DNA of 64,000 bases. Origin: Gambelia wislizenii. Lineage: Eukaryota > Chordata > Lepidosauria > Squamata > Crotaphytidae. The notes beneath the pieces are model-generated. The model was not told where the DNA came from. It saw only the letters and a program-made list of their open reading frames with translations, and made no database searches. A program made the translations under genes and the position numbers. The stretch spans positions 230,682,501-230,746,500 of the forward strand of contig JAUMIR010000004.1 in assembly GCA_030847615.1 (NCBI GenBank). The letters are read 5' to 3'. Positions 10,676 to 22,010 of the stretch are shown piece after piece (positions within the stretch are counted from its first letter, which is position 1; every line of letters starts with the position of its first letter).

Positions 10676-12503
10676 TTTATTTAAATGACTGTATACCATT
10701 TAACCTAACATCAGAGGACTTCTTTCAGTTCCCTACCTTTGGCAGACCAACACTGATACCCTCTACAGTATTTTTCAGACTAGATTTTGGAACTTATTCC
10801 AGACAAATGGGACTGCCACTTGGCCACTGCCCTTTTCCAGTGCTAAGTTTGATAGAAATTGTGCCTATCACACTTTATCAGTGACTGTATCCTTTCTGAA
10901 TTCACTGAATCCCTTTAAAAAAGTGAAGTGGTGAACACAGGATCAAGCCAGCTGTCCTGTTTCTGACTTGCATGTGTTCAGCTGAACAATCCACGTATTC
11001 ACATAAGCCTACCTTCATGTACATTGTTTGCATGTATTTTTCTCCATGCAATCAATTTGTACTTTGCAAAAAGCAAGACTGTCATGAACGTAAGGCCTAG
11101 ACATGTAGATGTAGTTGTATATGCATGATTGGAGCCTGGAAAAATTACTTTTTTGGACAATAACTCCCAGTGGCCTGTGGTGATGGTATCTTGAAGAATC
11201 TCAGATTTGTAGTTTTTGCACAGTAGGTTTGTACTGTTTTTTTTAATAAGCTCTGCATAAGATATTTTCACATCTTTAGCTAAGTTGCAGAGGCTGGAGA
11301 CAAGGAAAGCCCGTGTGATCCTACTTCCTCCTCCATTCATTCTGAAAATGTGTGACTGATGTGTGTTAATGGCTTGTGTAGTGGTTTATGGGTCACCCAA
11401 AAAATCAGGGAAGGTAAGCAGTCTCAAGCTCATTCACACTCACACAGTCACTGTAAGGCTGGCATATCACTTATACAAAAATAGTGACTTCAGCAAGGCC
11501 ACCCAAGCTGAGAAGGGATTTATGTTCAGGTTCAGTGCTTGTGGTGGGGAACTACTGTGGTTGACTTGAAAAGAGGGGCAGGGGAAAGTGGTTTGACTTA
11601 CAAGAAGTTGTTTCTGCCTATTTAAGAAGCACTTCAAGGGAGTGGCATGACTTTTTTTGATTAGACCTTATTCATGGGCATGCAATGGGTCAAAACCTGA
11701 TGATCTTGGCAGAGGTGACCATTGCTTTCTTACCATGTTTCCCTTGATGAGTGTTTAAAGAACGTCTTTGGATCTGGCATTCACAGCCCTTTTCCTACTT
11801 GCTTTACATCTAAACATTCTTCAAAGGCTTCAGTAGTACAGAGAGCTTTGCTTTGATCCCCTCAAGCATGTCCACCACTGAAGCTAATGGTGGGCACCAA
11901 CTTTAGCAGATCCTCATAATTTTCTGTCTACATTACAATTTCTCATAATCTTTTTGAAAATTGTGAAATGACTTGGTGAAACAGCCTTCACCGAATGGTT
12001 TGGCTTTGGGAAGAGAAAGATAGTAATATGGGATCTATGTATATGTCGATTTGCAAGTTAAATGGAATTCCTCTTTTAAATATAAGGATCATCTGTATTA
12101 TAAGTCCCAACATATTTTGGCTTATTTATTTCAGAATAAGGCACCAAAATATGATACCTAAAACCTTGGTTTTCAGCTTTTTGACTGGAGCTTGCAAATG
12201 GGTAACGATCTGACCTACAATTCCTGATATTTCCAGAAACAACAGATGCTTGGGAGAACCCTGACTTTAAGCACAAGGCTGACAAGTCCTCTGATCTGAC
12301 ACCGACAATCAGATCTTTTCACCTCTGGCGCTGACATAATTTGGAAAGCCCAGTATTTCAGGACTCCTTTTTCCTTGATCTTTCTAAGGTTTCCTAGCAG
12401 GTCTGGCCCTACCGTTATGTGGAGTTGGGCAGCTGCGTCAAGAAGCAGATTTGGGGTTTAATAAAAGGACAACAATTAATTATTTACTTTGTTATTAGAG
12501 GTC
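10676..12503. other. Unannotated sequence, no gene seen
   Basis: This is unique-looking sequence. A stretch at about 11085-11230 with ACTCCCAGTGGCC and ATTTGTAG words resembles a decayed MITE, but I could not define its ends. Confidence 0.4.
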
Positions 12504-12764
12504 TCTCTCCCCCTCCCCCCCATATCCGCAGGTGATACATACCATTTATAAGTGAAACAGTGGACAATAGCAAACCCTATTAAAATAAAGGACTTCCTGT
12601 ACAAACATACCATAGAGCTGAGTTGGAGGACCTAGTGATTCCTAGACTGGACACCTCTCTAGGCATTTTGCAGCATGACTCTATGATATGTGTCACTATT
12701 TTTTCAGCCGTGGATAACTGAAACCGTGGATATTGGTTCTGTGGATATAGGGGATGATTTGTAT
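12504..12764. mobile_element. Tigger-like MITE, copy 1
   Basis: The ends carry the CATATCCGCAGG and GTGGATATAGGGG motifs of Tigger/pogo-type MITEs. The interior CCATAGAGCTGAGTTGGAGGACCTAGTGATTC and the sub-end TTTTTTCAGCCGTGGATAACTG match, in the opposite orientation, the copy at 48.36-48.58 kb. Confidence 0.65.
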
Positions 12765-12962
12765 TGCATTTTTACTGCCAGAGAAGGGGAGATGTGTTGG
12801 TGGGATTCTTTAACTCATGTGCCAAAATAGCTTGGTTGGCTAGGCTGCCATGTACCTTGATTCAGGTGAATACAGAATACCATTTCCTGTATTGCATCAG
12901 GTATCAAAACAGTTTGAACTATCTTCATTTCTCAGCAAACTCTTGGAAAGGCCCCAGGCATT

Positions 12963-13898
12963 GTGAAGTTGAAGGCTTCCACGGCCGGCATCCATAGGTT
13001 TTTCGTGAGTTTTTTTCCCCCCCCAGGTTGTGAGGCCGTGTTCTGGAAGAGTTTATTCCTGATGTTTCATCTGCATCTGTGACTGGCATCTCCGGAGAAT
13101 GGTTGCATAGGGGTTTGTGGGGTTTATATACTGTGAGTCCCTGTTGGAGAGGATATGTGAATTTGTGTATTTGAATGGCTAGTTCCTAGGGTGAGAGAGT
13201 ATATGCAAGGAAGATTAGTGTCTGTTTGGCTAATGGGCCATTGTCTGCTGGAAATCCCCCTGTCCCTGAGTGAAGTTCATTTGCATGTTTTGAGTTTTGA
13301 TTTTGGTGTTTTTCAGGACTGGTAGCCAAACTTTGTTGACTTTAAGGGTTTCTTCTTTCCTGTTGAAGTTGTCCAGGTGTTTGTGGATTTCAATAGCTTC
13401 TCTGTGCATTCTGACATGATAGTAGTTGGACTGGTCCAGAATTTCTGTGTTTTTAAATAACATTTTGTGTCCAGGTTGGTTTATAATGTGTTCTGCTACT
13501 GCTGATTTTTCTGGCTGGCCCAGTCTGCAGTGTCTCTCATGTTCCTTAATTCGTGTTTGCACACTGCATTTAGTGGTCCCTATGTAAACTTGTCACTAAA
13601 ATAAAAACTCAACACATGCAAATGAACTTCACCCAGGGGGATTTCCAGCAGACAATGGACCATTAGCCAAACAGACACTAATCCTCCTTGCATATCCTCC
13701 CACCCTAGGAACTAGCCATTCAAATACACAAATTTACATATCATCCCCAACAGGGACTCACAGTATACTGTATAATTATACCCGACAAACCCCTATGCAA
13801 CCATTCTCTGGAGATGCCAGCCACAGATGCAGGCAAAACATCAGGAATAAACTCTTCCAGAACACGGCTTCACAGCCCAGAAAAAACCCACAAGAAGT
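12963..13898 (-). mobile_element. Truncated Penelope-like element with inverted duplicate ends
   Basis: The left piece (12963 to about 13594) is a minus-strand PLE 3' end with the GIY-YIG region. The right piece (about 13595-13898) is the plus-strand version of the last 300 bp of the same end. Together they form a foldback with roughly 300-bp arms and a spacer of about 290 bp. A perfect 10-bp duplication CCCAGGCATT lies at 12953-12962 and 13899-13908, so the whole inverted structure went in as one unit. The terminal GAAGGCTTCCACGGCCGGCATC is the recognised PLE end seen decayed at 4.1 kb. Confidence 0.9.
13230..13562 (-). pseudogene. PLE GIY-YIG C-terminal fragment
   Basis: This is 110 codons beginning QTRIKEHERHCRLGQPEKSAVAEH and continuing through HVRMHREAIEIHKHLDNFNRKEE. 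It lacks the RT and the N-terminal GIY motif; decayed IYIG-equivalent sequence lies just upstream at about 13565-13594. It is nearly collinear with 3530-3850 of the first PLE. Confidence 0.85.
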
Positions 13899-13911
13899 CC
13901 CAGGCATTCCT

Positions 13912-14607
13912 TGAGAAATCTTCAAGAGACCTCATTTAAAAAAATATATATCAAAAAATCAATCTAATTATGAGCTGGGGGAGGTTCACCCATCATGATT
14001 TCAAATACCCATTCTCCTGTAAAACTAACCAGCTGACTTCGGGCCAGTTGCTATAGCCTATCATAACTTACTTCACAGTAAGACTGGGCAGTATACACCC
14101 AACAATCAAGAGTGAGTTAATGCAATGGTGTAGGTTGAAGGAGCATTGCAGCTCTTTGGAAAGAAGTCCCTCATTGAATGACACTGACCGCCCAGCCTTA
14201 TTACTAATACAGTGGGGGGATTTGAATAATTTGAAAGTGTGTTTTTGCTTTCCTTGTGAGCAAAAAGAAATCTGGGTTGGGGGAGGCTACCAGTTGCCAA
14301 TTATATCCATTATCTCAGAGAAATGGAAATGGCACCCTGATTCTCCTTTCAAGCAAGGAGCTTCCTTAAAGCTACCATGCTGCACTAAACAGTAGTGGAT
14401 GCAGTTTGAACATACTAACATCACATGAGTAATGTGCTTCATTGAAATGCTCATACAGACAATTGGGAATATTTTTTAAAAAATAACAATGCTTCTTCCT
14501 GATGAATGGGTGATAGCATATATGAAAAACAGTATTAAAACCTGAAAGGGGGCATTAGGAACAAGAACAAGAAGAATCCTTTGTATTAGTGGCCTTTGAG
14601 ATAAAAG

Positions 14608-14652
<45 letters not shown>

Positions 14653-16206
14653 GCAGGAAAAGGGCATTCAAAAGAGCATTCAGATCTAGCCACCTGCCAC
14701 AAGGCAGGACTGTCCAGGCACCGGCTTGATTCTCCTTACTTGACCTGCTTCACCCAGACTATCCACAAGGCAGCCTAAATGCTTGATCTTGCAGTCTGAA
14801 CTGGAAAGCGTGCACAAGTCCATTGGCACATGTGTCATGTCCTAAAGATTGTGCTGCTTTCTTTCTTTCTCAGCTGGACCAAGGCATCCTGCAATGGGAG
14901 CTTTTAATAAATTCAAAAGAAAAGAAAAGAAAAGAAAAGAAAAGAAATATCACGAGATTGCCCTAGTCGGGCACCCTTTCTCTGCTTTAAGCCCAAGTGA
15001 CCTCAGAGAGCACAAGACTGATTCCTTCTCTCCCTCCCGCTGCTTTCAGACTCAAGTCTATCTCAAACGAGTCTTGTTTTCTTGCTGGCTTTCACACACC
15101 AAGGCACTTGTTGTATGACTTAAAATTGTAAATTATGTCTGTTTAAGAAAATGTCAGTGTTTTTAAAAACAGAATAACAAGTCCTGGAAAGGCTTGGCTG
15201 TGCATTTTGCTTCCAAAGTTTGAATGCAAGCAGAATGATGCATTCTTCATTCTGACCAGCTGAAAAGAGGAGAATTATTGAGGCACAATGCAACTTCAGT
15301 TTAGAAGTAACACGATAGCTGCTTCTTTTCTTTAAAGCAAGATTATCTGGGACATGTTAGTACTCATAATCTGACATCAGAGAATGAGGCACAATCTATA
15401 CAGGTCTCCACTTACAAACAATTGAAATATTGAAAGACCTCTTTCTTAAATCTGGGCATGCATTCATATGATATGCTCCTTTAAGCAGGGGGATTGTTTT
15501 GAGTTGGGGGCATTTTATGGTACTCTCCATCTGTTTCTGTGACTTTTTCTCATGCTATGTCAACATATTTTAGTTTTTCCACCAAGCAGTGAATAGATAT
15601 CTGAATATTCCTTTCCCTCATGAAAATGAACCCTGATTTTAGACATATCCAAAACAATGCATCCCTAGAATCAGAGTATTTAATGTGATCATAGCAGTGA
15701 ATGATTTTTTTTTTCAATGTAATGGTCAAGCCAATAGTGTGAACAACTCTCCTGCTGTTACTTTGACAGACATGGCACTTAAACTGGAAACTGGCCACTA
15801 GGCCAGTAGGGTCATCCTGAGGAAAATAGGAGAAAGGAATAAAGTTGTCATCTTCCCAGTACATGATGGGTGTGGACCACTGGCATTACTCACTTTGGTT
15901 GTTTGTGGAGCTGGATGAAAAGAGAAAGGGCATTTCTGCTCAACTCTTTGCAGAGTGAGGCTGCATGTTTTGAAGGGTGAATAGATCACCACTCTTTCCT
16001 ACTGCCATTTTCTTTCCTATTGCGGTGCAACCAAATTGGGGAGGGCTCAAAGCCTTCAGGATATGTGCTGCATACTTTTTATGGGCATTCTCACACCAAA
16101 ACACATGTTTGGTAAAACCAAAGCCTATCAGACAATTAACTTTTCAGGGCTGTATACTGTAAATCTCTGCATGTAGAGTTAAGCATTAGTTGTAGTACAC
16201 ATACAT
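13912..16206. other. Unannotated sequence with simple repeats
   Basis: No gene was found. It holds (GA)n at about 14610-14650 and (AAAAG)n at about 14918-14948. The rest is unique AT-rich sequence with no recognised family. Confidence 0.5.
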
Positions 16207-16432
16207 GAGAGTCAGTGTGGTGTAGTGGTTTAAGCATTGGACTATGATTCTGAAGACCAGGGTTCAAATCCCCACTCAGCCATGGAAACCCTCTGGGTGA
16301 CCTTGGGCAAGTAGCCCCTCTCAGCCTCAGAGGAAGGTAAAGACAACCCCCCTCTCAATAAATCTTGTCAAGAAACCTCTGTGATAGGGTTGCCATAAGT
16401 CAGAAATGCCTTGAAGTCACACAATACACAAC
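16207..16432 (+). mobile_element. Sauria SINE, near full length
   Basis: The head GAGTCAGTGTGGTGTAGTGGTT includes a box A-like segment and GGTTCAAATCCCC is box B, so this is a tRNA-derived Pol III promoter. The body has AGCCATGGAAACCCTCTGGGTGACC and the 3' end is GTCAGAAATGCCTTGAAGTCACACAATACAC, the BovB-like tail. Confidence 0.92.
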
Positions 16433-16891
16433 TTGTTCTGAATAGCAATCTTGCATAAGTGACTCAAGACATCAAATGTGCAACTGAATGCACAACCAAA
16501 TGCAAATGTCCTTCCATGCAAATAGGCAATACATATCCATGTACAGTGCATATCACATGTTATGCATGTGTCAATCCATGCATAATCTGCACCCATGAGC
16601 AATGGCACCATGTATGCAGCCCACTTCTGCAACTTTGAATTCAGTATGGTTGTTTTGCTTTCAACAAAATTGTCCAACCACTTCCATAGGGGCACTTACT
16701 AAGACTCAAAAAGGATCCAAGCCATTGTGTGTGTTTGCTTAGGGTAGGCATTGTATAATAAGAAGGAAATTATTTGCTACTGAAAAGAAGAGGCAGACTA
16801 GTCTTTCACTTAACAACATTTGGCCACAAGTTTATTTCTGTAGAAGAACCTGTCACACCATAAAGGCTAAAATGGGTTTGGTTACCCAGTA

Positions 16892-17113
16892 AGAGCCAAT
16901 GTGGTGTAGTGGTTTGAGTGTTGACTAGGACCTATCATGGCGTTTTCTTGACAAAATTTGTTCAGAGAGGGTTTGCCTTTGCTTTCTCCTGAGGCTGAGT
17001 GAGGATGACTTGCCCAAGATCACCCAGTGGGTTTCCATGGCTGAACTGGGATTGGAACCCTGCTCTTCCAGTATTCTAGTCCAGCACTCAAGCCACTACA
17101 TCGTGCTGGCTCT
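16892..17113 (-). mobile_element. Sauria SINE with inverted 5' head (head-to-head fusion)
   Basis: The first ~39 bp (16892-16930) are the SINE head in plus orientation (AGAGCCAATGTGGTGTAGTGG). The rest, 16931 to 17113, is a longer minus-strand copy ending in the reverse of the same head (CCACTACATCGTGCTGGCTCT). The two heads make the insertion a partial palindrome. Confidence 0.85.
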
Positions 17114-17631
17114 CACTTAGTCTCAGGGGATGTGGTTAAGCTACATGGCTAGATCTCCATAGGGACAAATCCTCCCAACAGTTGCACACATTATGCCAGA
17201 TGGTCTCCCCCAAGCCAAGCCCAAGTGTGTTGAAATACCCTATTCATTTGTGCCTCAATTTCTTTCACATTTTAGATACCTTCTTTCTCAACTTGTGTCA
17301 AGGAGCAATAACAAGCAGATAAAATAAACATATGAATAATTATACTTTATAAAAGGAATGCCACAAGGAATGGGAGGAAAACCATACTAAGACCTTAGCT
17401 GCAATTTGGTTAGCTTGAAAAAATGTCTTCCCAGCATTCAGTAGGATGACCAATGCATACCTTGGGAACCCTGAATCTGGGGAGGTGGGCAGAGGCTCAC
17501 AGTTTGTTAAAGTTATTTTTTAAAAAGCAATTTGTTACAGTTATGATTCCAAGCCTCCATCCCTGCCCCATTACAGTTACAGCTAGTCTTTTTAAAGGAG
17601 CTATTTCCCTTTTCTGAAAAGTAACAGAATA

Positions 17632-17866
17632 TAGTTGCCCTTCATATTCGCTAAGGTTTGGTACCAGGACCCCCTGTGGATACCAAAATCCATGAATACT
17701 CAAGTCCCATTATAAGAAATGGCATAGCAAAATGATGTCCCTTATATAAGATGGCAAAATCAAGGTTTGCTTTTTGGATTATTTATTTTTTAAAGAATAT
17801 TTTCAAGCTGTGAATACTTAAATCCATGGATACCAAATCTGTGGATACAGAGGGAGAACTGTAGTT
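17632..17866. mobile_element. Tigger-like (pogo/TcMar) MITE
   Basis: The left end TAGTTGCCCTTCATATTCGC and the right end, in reverse CAGTTCTCCCTCTGTATCCACAG, are degenerate Tigger termini. The sub-ends GGTACCAGGACCCCCTGTGGATACCAAAATCC and GAATATTTTCAAGCTGTGAATACTTAAATCC fit the same family. No transposase remains. Confidence 0.8.
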
Positions 17867-18918
17867 ACTTCTAGGGCTGTTGTTTTAAAATAAATTAAAT
17901 AAATTAAATAGATTAAATAAAAAGACAACAACTCAGCATGATAAATGCTGCTGGCTTGTGGTACAAAATACCAACCCATCTGTATATCACCCATCGACCT
18001 CATCTTCACATCATCACCCACAGCAGATCACAAGATGCAGAATGAGGCAGCACTTGAATCACATGATATTCCTCCTCAAGTGAAGGCCACACCCATGTAA
18101 CTAAACAGGTAGAACTCTGGAAAATGGGATACTACCTCTTAAGTGACAACTGCAATGTTACTTAATTATATTTTCATTACTGGAAAAAAGAATAAATTAC
18201 AATTAACTTCCAAATGTAGAATCAAACTTTATTGCAGTTTTTATGAGGCTTTTCATATTTCTGGAAAGCCCAAGGCCATTGGGGATTGGGTCTGACACCC
18301 CCATTTAAGAGTCTACATATTCTACCTCACATACCATTGGCAGTCAACACATGGACTTGTAACTCCAACATGGTCACATTCCCAACTCCCTTCCCTGTCT
18401 CCTGCATGTTTTAAAACATTGTTTCCTGATGAAGAAACTTTGGTTTTGAAAACTGGCAGTGAGATTTTTTGAGTTTGTATAATAAAGATATATGGACTTT
18501 CAATATGTAGTTGTTTCTAAATAGCTTCTTTCATGGTCTGAGGCAGATATGCTGCCTACCCAGGAGTCTGGACCACATGAGAGCAGGACTTACTGTATAT
18601 AGGCTTGGTTGAAATCTTACCTTGAGAGACATGATTTCCTGTAAACCAAATCCTGAGATGGATGATCTTCTTGGCCATTATGGGGTTGACACCATTCTTT
18701 TCCTGGGGAAGGATGCTGATGGTTCTCTGTCTGCTGCAACATCCTTCCCCTTTCAGTAGGATCTTAATTCAGAGGCCTTATTTACACTTTTCAAATTTTT
18801 AGATGTTATTTCACTTCTGCTGTTCCTCCTACCTCACCCACTTAGAGTTAACTACAGTGAAAAACCTTCTACCATTATACCTATTGGATGGTCATCTAAA
18901 CAGGATAAATGCGACTTT

Positions 18919-20175
18919 GGACTTTATCAGACTAGCATCTAAAAACACTGTAATTCCACTATTGAGGAAAGTGGAAACATATTAGCATCATTAAACAGGG
19001 ATCACATCTATAAGATTTTAAAAATTCTGTTTGGGGGGTAAAAAATACAAATAGGCAGTTGTTTGAATACGTACGATCTGCCTACACAATTTTTTATCGC
19101 CCCTAAACTCCGTATGACCCCTCTTGCCCAGCTGGCTGTACCGAGTGATCCAAGCGGCGGTTTTAAATCTCCTGCTGCTTTTTTATTATTTAAAAAGGTG
19201 CCTGTTAGGTGGACATTCGGTTTTCCATATTTACAAAAATAAAATAAAAGGGAATAGATGTAAAATTCACGGATTTACTGGACTCTCGCTTAGCTGGCAA
19301 TCCAACATGGCAGCCACTCCCAATTCCCCTCTTTGTTAGCCCCACCCCCTGTGCTCGGCCAGCCAATCAGATTACACTGCCTGTTCATATGTGTGCGAAT
19401 GGGGGGGTACAGATGATCAACCATTAGAATGGCTGTATGGATTTTAGCTTGAGATCCACTAATCCTCTAGAATGCCAAATCCACGTAGTTTACAGGGGAT
19501 TTGCTAGCCCCCCCTTCCGAATGACACGTATGCATCTGAACGACTGTGTGTACAGATGATCAATCTTTTGAATGCCATATGTATATTTTTTTACCGTATA
19601 GACACCCCCTTTTAATATCATACCTCACTGTAATTGTGCAAAGGAACCATCACAGAATTATTGCATGACCACCACTAGCGCTTTAAGAAACAGGACTTTA
19701 CTTCCATGATTTAGTATGGGTGAGATTTCAGCAGTTCTTGTGAGAAGATGAAAATGCACATAAAAACACCAATACCCCTTAATTTTCCAAGTAAATGAAC
19801 ACACAAACACTTAAGCAAACCTAAAAACATTCAAACAAACTGGGACAGTTCATAAAAAGAGCATCCTGTGGATAGATTTCACATTCTCACCCAGACGTTT
19901 TCTTACCGGGAACGGGGAGGACAGAAAGAGGACCACCCATTCACACTGTAATCTCATGATTACAGCAGGATGTGTTTTCGCACACTCTTCAATACTGTGA
20001 AAAAAGCAATATTGAGAAGCTATTAATGGCTTGTCCCATGAATTAAAATGACTCTTTATTCATGGCTGTAGCACAGTTTGACCACACGGACATGACAATG
20101 TCATATGATAGCAGGAACCATTTGCGCTACTGTGATGTTGTAACCGTGCGATTTTTGCCATGTCTGATAAAGTCC
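18919..20175. mobile_element. DNA transposon with GGACTTT ends and 3-bp TSD, long copy
   Basis: The TIRs are GGACTTTATCAGAC at 18919 and its reverse complement GTCTGATAAAGTCC ending at 20175, with flanking TTT at 18916-18918 and 20176-20178. The right sub-terminal part (GCTATTAATGGCTTGTCCCATGAATTAAAA) is collinear with the copies at 21.2 and 59.2 kb. The middle (about 19040-19640) is unlike those copies and may hold another inserted element. No transposase ORF is visible. A 3-bp duplication excludes typical hAT (8 bp) and mariner (TA). PIF/Harbinger-type is possible but unproven. Confidence 0.65.
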
Positions 20176-20833
20176 TTTATCAAGGATGCTTACATAGAAG
20201 ATATGCCTGTGGTCCTCTGGCCTGTCTTTAATGATGCTTCGGTCCTCATGGTTCAGGATTACTTTTAGCCTTCTGATACTCTGCCTTCCTTGGTTCATTG
20301 CCCCTCTTTCCTCTCTCCTGCTTCTGTTGGCCTTGTTATTGTGTTACTAAAATAAATGGGGGAAAGCAATCCATTCAAAAAAGTGATATATATATATATA
20401 AACACAATATAGTGAACAATATGCAGTCAAAATGAACCAAGTAGTCAACCTGAGCATTAAAGTAAATGGACAAGAAATAAGTAAGTTTTGTGGATAAAAC
20501 AGTAGTATGGGTTGAAATGAAAGGGAATCTGCAGATCACATTAAACACCACAGCCTAAAAATAAATAAGAATAAAACAGATATTATTGACAGGTAAAAGG
20601 TCTGCTGTTTGAATGGAGACATGCAATATGTCAGAAATAACATAAGCATGTACAAGAAGTAAATATTCTGGGTGGCCAAGATAACAGAATAGAGGATCTA
20701 GAGCAGAAATGGAAAGCAAAGCCGGTATAGAGAAACAACTGCTATTACAAGAAACATCTGAAACTATATTACCTATGAAAAGGAAAAGTATAAAATACAT
20801 AGATAGTACAGCTGTCCAGCTGTGAAATGTGGG

Positions 20834-21176
20834 TTTTAGAACATAAGGAGAGCCATGTTGGACCCAACCAAAGATCGGTCTGGTTCAATATTCTCAATAT
20901 TCTGTTCAATATTCTGTTCACATAGTGGCTAATCAGTTGCCAATAGAACCTCACCAGCAGGAAAGGAAGGCAACTGAATCCTCCATCTCACATTCCCCAA
21001 CAAATGATATAGAGAGGCATACTGCCTCTGATACTGGAGTGATGTATAACCATCCCAAAGGGATATATAGCTATTGTGAAGCTCCTGACCTCTGTGTATT
21101 TGTCCAATCCCTCTTTTATATTCATCAAATTGGTAGCCATCAGTAAATCTGGCAGTGAGTTACACAGTTTAACTAT
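20834..21176 (-). mobile_element. CR1-group LINE 3' UTR remnant, left part
   Basis: It starts AGAACATAAGGAGAGCC, passes through CATAGTGGCTAATCAG and GTCCAATCCCTCTTTTATATTCATC, and reaches GAGTTACACAGTTTAACTAT. The sequence resumes at 21756 (TATGTGTTGCATAAAAAGTAC). This is the widespread reptile repeat that in full would read straight through, so the 579-bp MITE between is a later insertion. Element orientation is inferred from the end that resembles a CR1 3' terminus. Confidence 0.65.
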
Positions 21177-21755
21177 GGACTTTATCAGACACAATCCTTT
21201 TAAATGCTCTTTTGCTGGCATTAAAAAAAGCATTTTGATGCCAGCAAAAGAACATTCCCCCCACCCCACCCCGCACTTACCTTCTAATCCCGGCAAAGGT
21301 CCTTGCAATAAAGAGGAGGTGAACAGAGCCCTGTTCACTTCCTTGTTTGAAATCTTGTGTGATTTCATCGTGTGGGAAATTTAAAAATAAAAAGTAAAAT
21401 AAACAGTGAAGAGTGAAGCAAAGCACATACACATAATTTAAAAGTCTCATGTAACCCAGGGAAGGTCATAAAAAGAGTGAAACTTACCTGGATGTCCCAA
21501 TCTGACCTGGAAGTGTTTGTGCCAGTCTGGCCACTGACAGGGTAAGTACGAGATTTAAAGGGATGGAGTATCGCATACTAGCAATGCCGGCAAAAAAGCA
21601 GCAGGGGGATCTATTGATGGCTTAAGCTGTCAATTAAAAACGACGGGTTTTGGGCTCTTTTTAACCGTGAAAGGGTGATGTCATCTGATCTGCGCACCCT
21701 TTTGTGGTTATGTGGCGTCCTTATGATGCCGTATTTTCCATGTCTGATAAAGTCC
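21177..21755. mobile_element. DNA transposon with GGACTTT ends and 3-bp TSD, 579-bp copy
   Basis: The TIRs are GGACTTTATCAGACA and its reverse complement at 21741-21755. TAT flanks it at 21174-21176 and 21756-21758. A 13-bp perfect hairpin arm pair, CTTTTGCTGGCAT at 21209-21221 and its complement at 21238-21250, lies about 30 bp inside the left TIR. It sits inside a LINE remnant whose two halves join cleanly once one TAT is removed, which confirms the boundaries independently. Confidence 0.85.
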
Positions 21756-22010
21756 TATGTGTTGCATAAAAAGTACATCTTTTAGCTGCTTCAGCTTTCC
21801 ACCATCCAGCTTTAGTGGATGACACAGTGTTCTAGTATTATGAGACAGAAGAAACGCTTATCTACTGTATTTGCTCCATGTCGTGCATTGTTTTATACAC
21901 TTCTATTATGTCTCCTCTTCCTTACCATTTTTTCCTAACTCCCAAATGTTGCAACCATTCCTCATAGGGGAGTTGCTACTGTTCCTTGGTCTTTCTAGTT
22001 ACACTTTTCT
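21756..22010 (-). mobile_element. CR1-group LINE 3' UTR remnant, right part
   Basis: This is the continuation of the repeat broken at 21176. It contains TTCCACCATCCAGC, GGATGACACAGTGTTCTAGTATTATGAGA, and then TTCTATTATGTCTCCTCTTCC and TGCAACCATTCCTCATAGGGGAG, words found in CR1-type 3' regions read in reverse. Confidence 0.65.

Noticed and set aside
16207..16280. tRNA gene
   Set aside because: Box A and box B belong to the head of a Sauria SINE. There is no cloverleaf and the BovB-like tail follows.
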